Part shown: positions 1 through 11,281 of the stretch, in pieces
Layout of the letters: each line of letters begins with the position of its first letter
Position numbering within the stretch: the stretch's first letter is position 1
Assembly (NCBI GenBank): GCA_014338405.1
Contig: JTDE01000263.1
Span: 206,806 to 270,805 of the forward strand
DNA length: 64,000 nt
Source: Paragonimus skrjabini miyazakii
Lineage: Eukaryota > Platyhelminthes > Trematoda > Plagiorchiida > Troglotrematidae
Direction of reading: 5' to 3'
Made by a program: the position numbers and the translations under genes
The notes under the pieces: model-generated
Told to the model about the DNA's origin: nothing
Database searches by the model: none
The model's input: the letters and a program-made list of their open reading frames with translations, nothing else

Positions 1-787
1 TGTGCTGGTTATGAGTGTTATATTTAGACCTATCCGTTCATAAGATTGTGTATGAGTTCAAGGATGGTATAGTTGTCATGAAGAACCCATGGGAACCCGT
101 TCATCATTTGCTCGTGATTATCGAACTTCTCTACAAGTATACAAATGAAATTGAAGACGACACCTAACAATGATTAGTGAATAGATGAGAGAGTAAACCG
201 ATTGAGCGATTGTGCCTCATTGGACTAATGACAGCTACCATGTAGACATAGGTAGATATGTGCGCGACCATTTAGGAGTTACCCCGAATCCAACGAAGTT
301 CATTAGTTTGTAGACAAACGTTGGCTATAGCTAGAATAATTGAATTTCAAACTTACTCAAATAGAAAACATTTGTTGAATTATTTTAGTTACCTTGAAAC
401 TTTTCACTTATCAAATCAAGATCGAATCGGCTAGTGTCTATTGGCTTTCATAGATTGAAGTTAAGTAGTGGACTGGAGTTACACTCTATTTTGAGCTTAC
501 CAGTATGGTATATCATCGTCGTGGCCTGGAATGGAACTCTGAATACGCCTTCATGAAAAACACCGCGTTGCCCACTAAGTAAGTGACCTCAGTATAAGCA
601 GGAATGAATTATCATTTGCAAACTCTTAGTCACATTTGCTTGTGAATAATGTTAAATTTTCCAATCACCACGAGAGGAGATACAACAAGTGACCTTTTGA
701 CTCAAGTGGAAGATCACGCGCCAAGAACCACTCTTCATGTTGAAATAACAGAGACTATTAAGTTGTTGAGTGACACTTTGATTAGTG

Positions 788-875
788 TTGAGTAGTAGGG
801 CATTCCGGCTTGATATTAATCAAGCATCACTCGCAGTTGATCGCAGCTATCACATTCTCGTAGAGCTTTTGGTTA
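788..875 (-). repeat. tRNA-headed repeat, minus copy 1 (tail part)
   Basis: Matches the tail of the dispersed repeat, reading GTTGATCGCAGCTATCACAT with an outer end TTGAGTAGTAGGG. Paired with the plus copy at 915-1079. Confidence 0.7.
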
Positions 876-914
876 GCCTGTTTTGTACGGCAACATTTTT
901 ATTTGTCCGAAATT

Positions 915-1079
915 GTGTTCTCGGCTGTAGTTGGGATATGCACTAGGGAAGAAGAATGGAGTCGAGTCTAGTGTCATTTTTTGAGGGAGCCTGATTGAAA
1001 AATGTAAGGAACTGCGACAACTGCGATCAACTGTTGAATGTTTATTTTACATAAAATAAAAATCCCTTTACCTCTTATC
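915..1079 (+). repeat. tRNA-headed repeat, plus copy 1
   Basis: Contains GGATATGCACTA, GTCGAGTCTAGTG and CTGCGACAACTGCGATCAAC, then the tail AAAATCCCTTTACCTCTTATC. This is a diverged body and tail. It forms a head-to-head foldback with 788-875. Confidence 0.7.
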
Positions 1080-1205
1080 GGAATCAGGATTTACGGAAAT
1101 ATATTTTGGTGCATAAAAGGTTAGGGAATATTTGTCTTACGTGTACATATTAATGGTAAAGAGAACTAGTACATAATGTTATATCCAATATGACTACTTC
1201 ATTAC

Positions 1206-1445
1206 CGGACTGCTATTGAAGTCCCACTTGATACGTGGTTTTGGTCTCCCAGATACATGACAAGTGATCGTCAAGGGTTTGCCCTCCACCGGTGATCCGC
1301 CTGAAGTTTCAAGTTTCAGTATTTTGGGTGGAGCAATAAAATTGGCAGTGATGGTCTGTGTTTTGTTGCCAGCGGAGTTAATAGCAACACAAGTATATTG
1401 CCCAGCGTCCTGTTCGTTTGCTGGTTGGATAACCAGCCTTGACTC
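1206..1445 (-). CDS. HMCN1: Hemicentin-like gene, exon k: Ig3 C-half and Ig4 N-half
   Basis: Acceptor tcttttaattacag, donor AGTCCG/gtaatg; exactly 80 codons, phase 0 at both ends. It begins ESRLVIQPANEQDAGQYTCV followed by AINSAGN, the E-F-G strands of Ig3. It then opens Ig4 with GKPLTITCHVSGRPKPRIKW and ends DFNSSP. DAGQYTCVAINSAG is close to the Ig consensus of hemicentins. I find no further exon between 1 and 1205, so the rest of Ig4 and the remaining protein lie beyond the left edge. Confidence 0.93.
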
Positions 1446-4400
1446 CTGTAATTAAAAGATCAAAAATGCTTTTTTGTACAGGTTGTAAATTGTCATCGAC
1501 TGTCGTTGTCTCTTACATGAACAGTTTTATTTAGCGCAATTGCCTCAGTTGCATGTTATGATTATTGTTAATTAGTTTTGACTAGGTCTAATCTAAAATA
1601 GACAAAAGAGGTTTTGCAGTTGTCTTTTCAGTCTTTATCGGAAGCAATCGTTGTGGTGAGTGCCAGATTTCGGTATATCCGAAAAGAGGGTTTACTGACT
1701 ATAAGTACGGTCCCTGGTAGAACGCCGACCAAAAGTTTCGCAAACTTTTCAGTAATAATATGTTTTACTTCGCTGATAGTACTGGTCTTTCTTTACGCTA
1801 CACAGAGGATTAACACTGAAAAGAATGACTAAAACTTGATCGGTTTTATTTCATAATTGTTTCGGCAGTTTGGATCCACATATTTCGGGCTGATAGGAAG
1901 GGGGATGACGACAGTTTGGCGTTGTTTTTGCCCTACTTGCTTACCAGATTTTATAATTGTGCAATAAAGAAGTCTGTCCATCACAGGTCTATGTGAGGCG
2001 CTCAATACTTGATAGCATTTTCAATTGTGTGTTGTGTAGTACTAAATTTGTGTCATGGGAGCAGACAGGTATTTACCCCGATGGCGTATTTGATGAACAG
2101 TTTTCTAGCTATTGCCTATCCCGAAACCTTATCAACATACGTAATAAATGGACACTAATTATGAATCCAGACTAGTCGGTTTAGAAAAACAGCTATTTCT
2201 CAGTCAACCATTCAGACGTGACACTTGAATCAAAGATGTAACTTGTAATTCGCATTCTGCCTTAAAACCCATTTGACCAGTAGCTGACCTACGTCTGTTA
2301 CTCTGTGTTCAAAAGGTTGTCCTGTGTTTCATTGTCCTCAGTTTATCTGTCACTTCATTTACTAGTTAAGTTGCAGCTGCGCCGAATCACAACGTAACTA
2401 ATCCTGCAACAGCAGGTAACTAAACATCTTCCACAGTTGGTTGGTGGAAAGCGACGACACAATAGGCAATGAAAGCAGAATACCTCTGCAGAAACCCGGT
2501 GTCTTCAATTACGAATAATCTTTTCGAAACGGGTCACTCATTTGACTTCAGTGATTTGGTTAATGTACTGATATGTATTACTAATAAGTAGTGTGGCAGA
2601 TTTATGAAATTAGATGAGACCCAACTGTGAAAAGTCAGGGCTTCGGCTGGATTTGAACCAGCGACAGAAACACCATGCCTCAACGCGGCAAGGGCTCTAC
2701 CAGCTGAGCTACGAAGCCACGCTAGGAGCTCGGAAACTTCACATTTGGACTCGGTTACCCACCCGTCCCACTGTCTCATATGGAATCCACCAAATGATCC
2801 AGGGGATCGACTGCCCCGGCAGGATTTCTCAAACAGTTCACGCTGAAATCCACCAACGCCACTGTTGATATGTAATCAAACACCGAGGATACTAGTGTGT
2901 ACCGAAACGCTGTTAAACAGAAAACATCTTTCGAATGTTTGTGTCAAGAAGGTATCATCGCAACCCATGTCACTCCTGCGGAACATATGAAGTCTTTTTC
3001 CGTAACTGTTTGTTGTACAACCTAATCCACGAAGATCAATTCAGTTTTGCTGCCTTGAGTCGACAACTTATAATGCATTTATTTTATACATGGGATTGGT
3101 GGGAATAGATGAATGGGATGGATAGATGTATTATCGTATAGAACACTTAGATAAAGGGCATTCAATGCTCAAAACGTTTTTCAGTAATATTCAGAATGGT
3201 AGCGATGGACTTGCTCCTTTTGTAGTTCATCTTTGTTCACACCGAGGGTTAAACTTCAGACTTCTTGCTCACAAAGCAAATTGTTTATGTCACTTTTCCA
3301 TTGACCTCATTAGAGCTGATTACCAAAACGTTGTATTCAAACGTTCAATCACAATATGTTGAGAGTTCTATTCAAGTTGTATAATATAGGAAACACCTCG
3401 TGATATGATCATACGATTACCAACTATTTTGTAATTACGTAACACGGATTTGGTTTCCAGTCAACTGGTATAGTCGTATCACATCATTGGAGACCTTTCG
3501 AAAATGGTTTACCCGTTTCAGACAACAACAAAAATGTTACAAGACCTACCGCCAAAAAGTGTACAACTCTCCATTTTACCATACCACATTAAAACTCAAA
3601 TCCACACACCCACACACGAAGTATCAACGTCAGAGCAACAGTCACGTGATGAAAAACAGATGTTATCTGAGAAAAGTGTGCGCCACCGCAATTTACAACC
3701 TCTCTGATAGATGAATAATACGCACAAACGGGTATTGTTATTTCAAGTTTAAAGTTAGTCAAACTAGATTGCTTTCAATTTAGCCATGGAAACAGAGTCA
3801 GCGATGGATGAAATTAAAGATGGCGAAGTCTTGGCTTCCCGGAAAGTGAAGTTCACTGCCTCATTTGCTAACCTGATGAAAAGAACTTCAGAGTTAATAT
3901 GAAACAACCAAACTTACTGGAACATCTGAGGAACTCTTAGTCGAGGACTAACATTGACAGAGTTATGTTATTATGGAGATAATACCATTGAAAGGTGACT
4001 ACCGTTTCGCATCCGGATAGGATTTTCTGTTAGCCCGACGAAAGAAGGGTCATTGGACTCAAATTTTGCTTTTCTCAGAGCTAATCAGAGTTGCGAATCG
4101 TCGTCTAAACATGAGGTTGTATTTCGCCCTGCGTAATTGCGGTTTGAGAGTGCTGACAAGCAGTCTAATAGCTTCACATTAGAACTACCGTTTCATTGGA
4201 TCCAAGCACCCACTTACCATGCGGTGAACGGTGCTGGGATTAAATATTTACTCAGATTACAAGACAAAAGAATTGCCTGCTCTAATTCAATTGATGACCT
4301 TGTGATAGAGGCTTTTCAACTAGGCTCAAACAACTTTGAAACAGCTGACTTTCTTTTAGTAGTTTAGTGCCTGATTGAAGTTGAGTCTATGGATGACCAG

Positions 4401-5778
4401 TGAATTACTCCAGATCTAAAAATGTTCCGTCTGTAGTTTTATGAGGACCCAACTTCCACGAGTGCATCACGACAAAAACAATGACTATCAGATTTGTCTA
4501 ACCGAAGCAGACGTAGATTCCGCTGACCGTTGTTTTTAGTATACCAAATATTTGTTCGTCAATAAAACCATCAACTGCGCTTAGCTTCAACGCAAAAACC
4601 ACCATGGGTAGAATTGTGTAGGTCTTCTTAAGTCACCAAACAAACTGACTTCCTTTAAAGTAGACAGATTATCGTGTCACTATAACATTCCAGTGGGACT
4701 CCTAACTATGTATTGGCGAGAACAGTTTTGATGTGGTTAGCTTTAATGCAGGGAGTAAATACTGCTGGGACCTCTGAAAGGAAATGATCTGTTTTAATAA
4801 AAAACTCAGTGACTGAAAATCAATGAAAGGTTTGTGGGCAATAAAGACATGAAGTGTGAGTCTACAGTAAATGATGACGATCTTTATGTCACTACTCTAC
4901 GGGATTGTTATTGTTGGTTGTTGAGTTATACGTACTAAAAATAGTTATGTTCCAGTAACCGACCTTCCACATTTGTACTATAACGTGGCTTTTGTTTCAC
5001 AGATTAAGTATTTTGGGTTGGCCAATCGGTAGTTCCAATTTAAACCAGACTGGAAATACTGAAGCACACCCGTCTAGCAAGCCTACCCATAACCATGTTG
5101 AAGGTCATCCTTGGACGAAACAAGCGTAATCTAAGCATAATCATTTGCGATCTTCTCGCCAAAGGCAGAAAAAAATGAAGATTTAGAGATTATTACAATG
5201 ATCCGCAATGGCGACCCCCTGTTATCCGCTTTCAGAATAAAACTTTCCAGAATGATCTGGCGCAAGTGTTTAAAAAAATTTATTGCAGTTTTCTCCAAAA
5301 ATGCAAACATTTTACTGTTTGTGTTATTCTAACAAGTATACTTAAATAAGAATGTTGTGAGCCTAGACAGACTGCAACTATTCGTAAACAAAAACGTTAA
5401 CATAAAATCATACCGATTTTTGTCGATAATCCTGCATACAAATCAGGCTAAATCAGTTAGTCTCAAAGAGACTATTGAACAGTTTTTCTATGACGGATAG
5501 GACTTTGGAGATTTTTGAGTGGTTAGCTTGTAACAGGGACGTATCATATTGCATGCGCAAATCACGTCGTTTACACGTCGTTACTCACTCAGTTATTTGT
5601 ATCAGAGTGATGTTTTTCTAAACTTTTAGAAATACACAGTTTTTAAAATTTTCATTGGAGAATAATAAAAACCCGTCAAATAAAATCACTGTGTAATCGA
5701 CTATGTATAAGCCTAGCTTCACCAATTAACAAAAAGCACTATCTCGCACGTAACGTACACTACAACCAAAACACTTAC
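1446..5778 (-). other. Hemicentin intron j-k (4333 bp)
   Basis: Bounded by donor gtaagt at 5778 and acceptor ending at 1446. Contains the tRNA-like element at 2639-2718. The remaining short ORFs show no recognised domain. Confidence 0.8.
2639..2718 (-). tRNA. tRNA-like gene or tRNA-derived SINE head, anticodon unclear
   Basis: The minus strand folds as a tRNA: acceptor GGCTTCG pairs with CGAAGCC (7 of 7), D stem GCTC/GAGC, T stem GCTGG/CCAGC. A box TAGCTCAGCTGG and B box GGTTCAAATCC are both present, and a T4 stretch follows within 10 nt. However, 31 nt separate the D and T arms instead of about 23. The only good anticodon stem gives loop GCGTTGA with C instead of U at position 33. So it is either a tRNA pseudogene or the pol III head of a SINE, not a confident functional tRNA. 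Confidence 0.55.
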
Positions 5779-5957
5779 CAGAAATTCTTCATGAATTGTA
5801 ACTCTTGAGAACTCTTGGTCTCTAGGATTAACTGGTGTTTTATTAAACAGCCAGAGGATTTTCGGTTGTGGTACGCCTTCTGTCAGACACGTTAAAACCA
5901 AACTGCCGTTCTCCTTGAAAGAGACTGTGTCACTGTCAGTTCGAAGTTGAGGAAGGG
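5779..5957 (-). CDS. HMCN1: Hemicentin-like gene, exon j: Ig3 N-half
   Basis: The strong acceptor ttattttttccgtcag and donor TTTCTG/gtaagt give phase 1 in, phase 0 out, 59 codons plus split codon. It begins LPQLRTDSDTVSFKENGSLV, then LTCLTEGVPQPKILWLFNKT, and ends IHEEFL. This is a textbook Ig-I-set start: GSLVLTC, the GxPxPxxxW pattern and the following Asn-rich turn. A sequon NKT follows the conserved Trp. Confidence 0.93.
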
Positions 5958-6659
5958 CTGACGGAAAAAATAACAACATTCAAAGCTTCCTGATTTGGTT
6001 ATCACTCTTATGGTAAGTGTGATACGCTGACATTACATTGATTAAACTACGGTCAGGTGATAAACTTAGTGTTGTCATGCCCTAACACACAAACATTTGA
6101 CAACTAGCAACATAATTGCAAATGCCCAAAGTCCTATCTAAGTTTCACTTGCATTATGAGTTCCGTTACACAGAAACCTGAGAGCAAACGTATCGAGAAG
6201 TATAAGGGTATACATTTAAGTTCTCACGATTTAGCTGGGTGTTATTTCAGTCGTTGGTTTTGCCATAAATGAAGAGATTTTAATCAAGTCGCATCAGATC
6301 ATAATTTGTGCTGTCATGTAAGATATTGTGCAAGTTAATTTGTAGAGTTGTCTGCTAATGCACACTGCATGGGTCTTTCGAACTGTCTCGTAAATGGTCA
6401 ATGGTACTTCAAACACATTTGTAAGCATCATTGAAACGCTATGGAAACGCCTATGGAATAGTGCACATACAGCGTGACCTATTTATCCAAGGTTATCCTC
6501 GAAAAAGGACAACCTTCTCCGTGAGGGCCACGTTGGCGTGCTTGTTAAGATTTCCTAATTGTATATACCAGCATTTGACAGCTACTAAGGTTTAGCATTA
6601 GATGACTCAAGTAGTCCATATAGGCAATAACCAACAAATGTAGCACATACAAGAGTGGA

Positions 6660-6690
<31 letters not shown>

Positions 6691-8459
6691 TTGTTTTACA
6701 AGTGCGCACATGTATGCGTCCGCACAAACGTGAGATTACTGGGCTAACTGACCTGAAGTGGCAGTCGAAATTACAGAGAATATATGGGATATATAAAGAT
6801 TTTGATTACTAGGGCCTAAAAATCACTAGGATAGCTGTATGAATTTGCAAAGTTCTTCCACTGTTGTGACAGCAAAAGATACTTGCCCTGTAAAGTCGCG
6901 TATTGCACGGAATCCCTCATAAGTTATGCGAAAATGAAAAGCAGCGAACACGCATGACTGACGTGTATTCCCACAAACTGATCAGCAGTGCATTGTTATT
7001 CGCCATGGTGATACGCGCTGCATAATGCATACACACGATTTCAAAAGTCGCCTCTGATTCCTCGTGTTCCTGGTATTGAGGTCTGCCCTTTAGTTTTTAA
7101 GCATACGCAAGATACTTTTCACAAAAGGAAAGGTATGTTCTACAACACTATCAATCCGTCTGTATTTGTGCCTGACACGAATAAATTCTGCCTGTTAGCC
7201 TGGAGTGTGCTTTTGGGTAAGTATTTAGCTTGTAATTCAGGCGGTTTACCAGAATACTTTAGCCTTTGAATGGCCAGGAAAATCAGACCGTATCAGTCGG
7301 AGGATAAGATAAACAATGAGATTGATTGTGACTGCTAACAGGCTGGTTAAAACGTGAGAGTGCATAGATCCCTCCACCAAGAGAAGACGGAAATTGTGCA
7401 TTTGAATCACGGTGGAAAATATTAAAAACCTATTTAATGACGTTTTGTGATTAGATAGCTTCAGCTTGAAAGCCACACATATCAGACCCTACTTTTCATA
7501 ACTAGGTGAATGTCTGACGTGGCCAACTTCAAAAGTTTAGATGTTCCATTTCAACCAGCAGTCGCCAATCAGTGATGAACTCATATTTCTATCACCTGTG
7601 GTTTGATGCGTTATTCATTATGAACTGCTAATATATATGTTCTGAAAGCCTGCTCATTCATGTTGCATGTGAACAATATTGGTGTAGTAAAATGTTCCTA
7701 ACCACTTTGTGAAGCGACCCTTTTGATTTGTGACTCTATGAATGACGTCGAATTACACATATTTTAGTGGTTTGTGTATCTTATGGTTGACAATTATAGC
7801 CAGATGACCGTTTTATCGAGATCTGTCAGCATTGTAATTTGTCGTCTGCCACAAAGAGTCAGTAGAAAGTTGTTACTAAGACTTTCCTGAAAATTTTACC
7901 GATTAAAGTCGTTTCATGGTTTGATTTATTCAGAATGACCAAGCTATAACAATGCTGTATTCAGTTCATGATTTTATCGTGATTTGCGTTTCCTAATTTG
8001 TTCAACGTATATGTTAACGTTTGAAGTAGTGCAAAACGATTGCAAATCGACGAACTGAAGGTAACTGACTAGATAGGTGCAATTTTTGTGAGTCGGCTAC
8101 GATTGGACAGAAAAGTATGAGGTGAAGACATTTACAGACATCGTTTCATTTGGAAAATTTACTGACAACTGAAATGCACAATATATCGCATCTCGGTGTG
8201 CACATAACGCACTACTAATTTGACTTGGTTCGATGTGTGGTTATGAAATCTACCGCTTGCGCATATGAACATTAGTCTATTTGGATGAAAAATGGCTTGT
8301 TTCAGTGTCATTAAATTGGAAAGTTGGAAAGAGACATAAAAGAACTCGTCTCGATTTATAGATGATGTATGTACAACGTGTGGCATTGTTTGTTCAGAAT
8401 TCCTTTTGATATGGGTTGTATGCCTGGACGTTACATTCCACTACAATAGGCACACTTAC
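5958..8459 (-). other. Hemicentin intron i-j (2502 bp)
   Basis: Contains the (TA)13 tract; nothing else recognised. Confidence 0.8.
6661..6686. repeat. (TA)13 microsatellite
   Basis: Uninterrupted TA dinucleotides in the hemicentin intron i-j. Confidence 0.95.
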
Positions 8460-8587
8460 TGTGTATGTGCAAGAATCCATCGGCCTCGCTTGTTCCTCCT
8501 TTGTGTTCGGCCTCACATAAATACCGCCCAGCATCACTTTTGCCGGCGGAGCTAAGGGGAGTGAAAAATAGTTTTTTTGAATTCTCA
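8460..8587 (-). CDS. HMCN1: Hemicentin-like gene, exon i: Ig2 C-half
   Basis: Acceptor cacgccttcag, donor CACA/gtaagt; phase 2 in, phase 1 out, 42 codons plus split codons. The protein ENSKKLFFTPLSSAGKSDAG continues as RYLCEAEHKGG and ends DGFLHIH. It carries the canonical E-F motif SDAGRYLC of an Ig domain, completing domain 2 started in exon h. The intron before it (11434-8588) contains the inserted Penelope-like element. Confidence 0.92.
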
Positions 8588-8896
8588 CTGAAGGCGTGAT
8601 TTAACAACAAATTCACTGAAGGGACAGAACGATTAGATTATACATGATTCCACATCAATTCCAGAAGCTAGAATAAAGCTTAATATAAAGACCACATAGT
8701 GCGCGCAAAGTTCTTTGAGGTGTTCCAAGAAACCATAGTTCACAGTCATAGGAAATGCATTCTAATTTTTGGGCCACTAAAAAATTGGCATTTTGTTTAA
8801 GTGTAAACCAATCGCGAAAACCAGATTGGATTGTTCGGGACAACTTAAAACACACAACACAAGTGCCCTTCTAAACATCTTTTGTACTATGCTTTA

Positions 8897-9145
8897 CAGG
8901 GTGAACATCATTCACAATTGGTTGCAACTATTGCATTCCTACAGACATTCCGGTTCGCCTGTTTTGAGAAGAAGCACCATATTTAAGTTTCATTCTTGTC
9001 AGATCGCGTCAGTAGTGCGTTGATTGTCATAGTCGATACTAGAATTCTAACCACGCTTTCAGGAGAAGACGGTGTTGATTACTGTGTCACTGACTTCACT
9101 TTTGGCACAACCAAAGTATCATATGCGAACTCGGTCACATTTGAA
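8897..9145 (-). repeat. tRNA-headed repeat, minus copy 2, nearly full length
   Basis: Diverged copy. On the plus strand it shows CAATTGGTTGCAACTATTGC, then CGTCAGTAGTGCG and the eroded B-box region. The sequence upstream of the tRNA-like head (CATATGATACTTTGGTTGTG on the minus strand) is also recognisable. The PLE at 9169-10927 sits between this copy and its plus partner. Confidence 0.65.
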
Positions 9146-9168
9146 ACAGTTGGTTCCCTTCATAAATT

Positions 9169-9450
9169 TGAACAAAGCAGTAAGAAGACGGACAGAGGTA
9201 GATGCTAGCATTTCGTATTGCCTCTTCAGTACCAAATACCAATAACCAGGAACATATATATGACACTATTAGGGTGGGGGGTGAAGAAAATAAAATAGCA
9301 AATTAGGTGGAGAACAACAATGCAAAACTATCAGGTCCATGGGAGTCTAAGGCTTACATATACTTGTTTTTGTACACACGAAACTGGCGTGAGACGACAA
9401 ATCGCGACCGCCTCAGCGAAACGCAGAAAACGCGGATTAGTGTGACGCAT
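9169..9450. repeat. Left inverted arm of the 9.2-10.9 kb PLE
   Basis: Reverse complement of 10646-10927, with equal arm lengths of 282 nt. The match stops sharply at 9450/10646 (next bases T versus G on the comparable strand). It contains an inverted copy of the codons for the PLE C-terminus. Confidence 0.93.
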
Positions 9451-9458
9451 TATAATTT

Positions 9459-10742
9459 GACAAACATACCGTTAAAGACTCATTTGATTTAATTGAAGAT
9501 CTCAACAACGTCAACCTAGCAGACAAAGTCATGTGTTCAATGGACGTTCAATCATTGCTCACGAATGTCCCATTGCAAGAGACAACTGAATTTATATGCA
9601 ATCTGATCGAAATTGAAGGTTTTGATATAAAAATTTCCACGGATTTGCTTAAACTGTCTCTACTACTGTGCACGGAAAATATCAGTTTCAGTTTTCAGAG
9701 TGAGCCTTATCGACAAATAGACGGGGTCGCCATAGGGAGTCCATTGGGACCGATGTTAGCGGATTCTTTCATGTTAATGGTAGAAAGTCGAATGGCTCAA
9801 GACATTTCATCGCTGCCGTTGTACACACGCTCTGTGGATGACATTCTCATATTTGCGCAATCTTCGCAAAGGATCGATGAGATAGTGAACCGGTTCAACA
9901 TATGTCATGATAATCTGTTAGTCACCTGTGAGGTGGAAAAGAACGGATGCCTACCGTTTTCAGACATCCTCATCGGCCGCAAGGAGGATGGAACAGTGAA
10001 GAGAAATGTGTATCGAAAGCCCACCTGGACTAGTCAATACACCCACTTCACAAGCTTTACACCAATGAGGAACAAGCGAGCATTGGTCAGAACATTGTTT
10101 ACACGTGCCAGACAAATTTGTTCATCAGAATGTTTAGCTGATGAACTCCGATTGCTTACAACGACGTTGCGGGATAATGGGTATCCGCTGAGGTTTATCA
10201 ACAGACACAGCCAGCAACGTATAGCAGTAGACAAGGTTTCCACGGTTGGGAAGAAGAAAGTCTACATTGAACTGCCATTCAAAGGTGACACTTCTTCACT
10301 TCGAACAACAAAACGCCTCGTCGACTCCATTAAGCGGGCATACAATGCGGCTGAAATCATAGTCGTTGATCGAACTCGTAAGCTACCGTTACCTTCAATA
10401 AAGGGAGAGCAACCTATTGGCGCCAACTCACACTGTATTTATCAACTTGTGTGTAACTGCGGCAAAAGTTACATCAGCAGAACCAATAGGTGCTTGAACT
10501 CTAAGATGAAGGAACATATGCCGAAATGGGTTCAGGATGTGACTGCGCAGTCTACTCCCTTCGTCCCGGGATCACGCAAACTTCCGGCCTCGTCTATCGC
10601 CAAACACAAGTTGGCCATCGGTCACCGGATTAATCCTGAATCAACATGCGTCACACTAATCCGCGTTTTCTGCGTTTCGCTGAGGCGGTCGCGATTTGTC
10701 GTCTCACGCCAGTTTCGTGTGTACAAAAACAAGTATATGTAA
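9459..10742 (+). CDS. Penelope-like RT and GIY-YIG endonuclease ORF, truncated
   Basis: The open frame starts right after the left arm (FDKHTVKDSFDLIEDLN) and the first Met that fits is at 9531, giving 403 aa. That is about half a full PLE protein. Motifs in order: MDVQSLLTNVPL (RT motif A), DGVAIGSPLGPMLAD (motif B), SVDDILIF (motif C, with the usual Tyr replaced by Ser), VYRKPTWTSQYTH and RALVRTLFTRARQICS (thumb). The GIY-YIG part is CIYQLVCNCGKSYISRTNRC. Near 10655 the frame leaves the family pattern. The true C-terminus (FAEAVAICRLTPVSCVQKQV, ending LPW at 10759) continues in another frame to a TGA at 10763, so a frameshift lies there. The copy is probably dead. Confidence 0.9.
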   Translation, partial: DKHTVKDSFDLIEDLNNVNLADKVMCSMDVQSLLTNVPLQETTEFICNLIEIEGFDIKISTDLLKLSLLLCTENISFSFQSEPYRQIDGVAIGSPLGPMLADSFMLMVESRMAQDISSLPLYTRSVDDILIFAQSSQRIDEIVNRFNICHDNLLVTCEVEKNGCLPFSDILIGRKEDGTVKRNVYRKPTWTSQYTHFTSFTPMRNKRALVRTLFTRARQICSSECLADELRLLTTTLRDNGYPLRFINRHSQQRIAVDKVSTVGKKKVYIELPFKGDTSSLRTTKRLVDSIKRAYNAAEIIVVDRTRKLPLPSIKGEQPIGANSHCIYQLVCNCGKSYISRTNRCLNSKMKEHMPKWVQDVTAQSTPFVPGSRKLPASSIAKHKLAIGHRINPESTCVTLIRVFCVSLRRSRFVVSRQFRVYKNKYM

Positions 10743-10927
10743 GCCTTAGACTCCCATGGACCTGATAGTTTTGCATTGTTGTTCTCCACCTAATTTGCTA
10801 TTTTATTTTCTTCACCCCCCACCCTAATAGTGTCATATATATGTTCCTGGTTATTGGTGTTTGGTACTGAAGAGGCAATACGAAATGCTAGCATCTACCT
10901 CTGTCCGTCTTCTTACTGCTTTGTTCA
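10646..10927. repeat. Right inverted arm of the 9.2-10.9 kb PLE
   Basis: Native 3' end of the element. It encodes the last roughly 38 codons in the ancestral frame and then an AT-rich 3' untranslated tail ending GTCTTCTTACTGCTTTGTTC. Its inverted partner is 9169-9450. Confidence 0.93.
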
Positions 10928-10937
10928 GTCATATTTG

Positions 10938-11112
10938 CTCGTGAGTGGTACTCACTTTGCCTGATTGCCTCCAAAAGCCCACTTCGGTCGGTGACCTCGC
11001 AACTCGGACTTCTGTCAGTGATATGCGTTGTTGATGGGCTTTAACAGGAGCAAAACTTGATTCTAGCGCTCCTCTTCGGAAGGGGCCAATCAGAAGGCGA
11101 TAGCTACGACCA
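10938..11112 (+). repeat. tRNA-headed repeat, plus copy 2
   Basis: Diverged body with GATATGCGTTGTTGATGGGC, AACAGGAGCAAAACTTGA and TTCGGAAGGGGCCAATCAGA. It is the plus partner of 8897-9145 on the other side of the PLE insertion. Confidence 0.65.
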
Positions 11113-11246
11113 TTTGTACACTTAGCTCGTACTAACCAAATCTTGTTGGTGTTACGTTTCGTTACAGCATAAAATCGAACTTACAAACATGCTTTGAGTT
11201 TGAATTTGTAAAGAAAACGTTTTGTGGGTTCACATAATCACATCGA

Positions 11247-11254
<8 letters not shown>

Positions 11255-11279
<25 letters not shown>
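11255..11279. repeat. (TA)12 microsatellite
   Basis: TA dinucleotides between GCGCG and TGTATATTA, about 150 bp from hemicentin exon h on the intron side. Confidence 0.93.

Positions 11280-11281
<2 letters not shown>

Larger units (their letters stand above)
1..1205 (-). other. Intron below exon k; no exon found
   Basis: Expected to be intronic sequence of the hemicentin-like gene. It holds the foldback repeat pair 788-1079. I see no Ig-like frame with splice sites. Confidence 0.6.
9169..10927 (+). mobile_element. Penelope-like element, 5'-truncated, with 282-bp inverted terminal arms
   Basis: Coding sequence for PLE reverse transcriptase plus GIY-YIG endonuclease is flanked by arms 9169-9450 and 10646-10927. 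These are reverse complements of each other over 282 nt, with very few differences (one seen near the ACCAAAYACC block). The outer end reads TGAACAAAGCAGTAAGAAGA. The right arm carries the C-terminal codons and 3' end of the element, so the left arm is an inverted copy of the 3' end replacing the lost 5' half. It lies in an intron of the hemicentin gene in antisense orientation. No clear target duplication was seen. Confidence 0.93.

Noticed and set aside
2534..2868. Overlapping ORFs of about 80 codons on both strands
   Set aside because: They run through the tRNA-like unit and have no domain of their own.
6661..6686. TA tract as a TATA-type promoter
   Set aside because: A simple microsatellite inside an intron.
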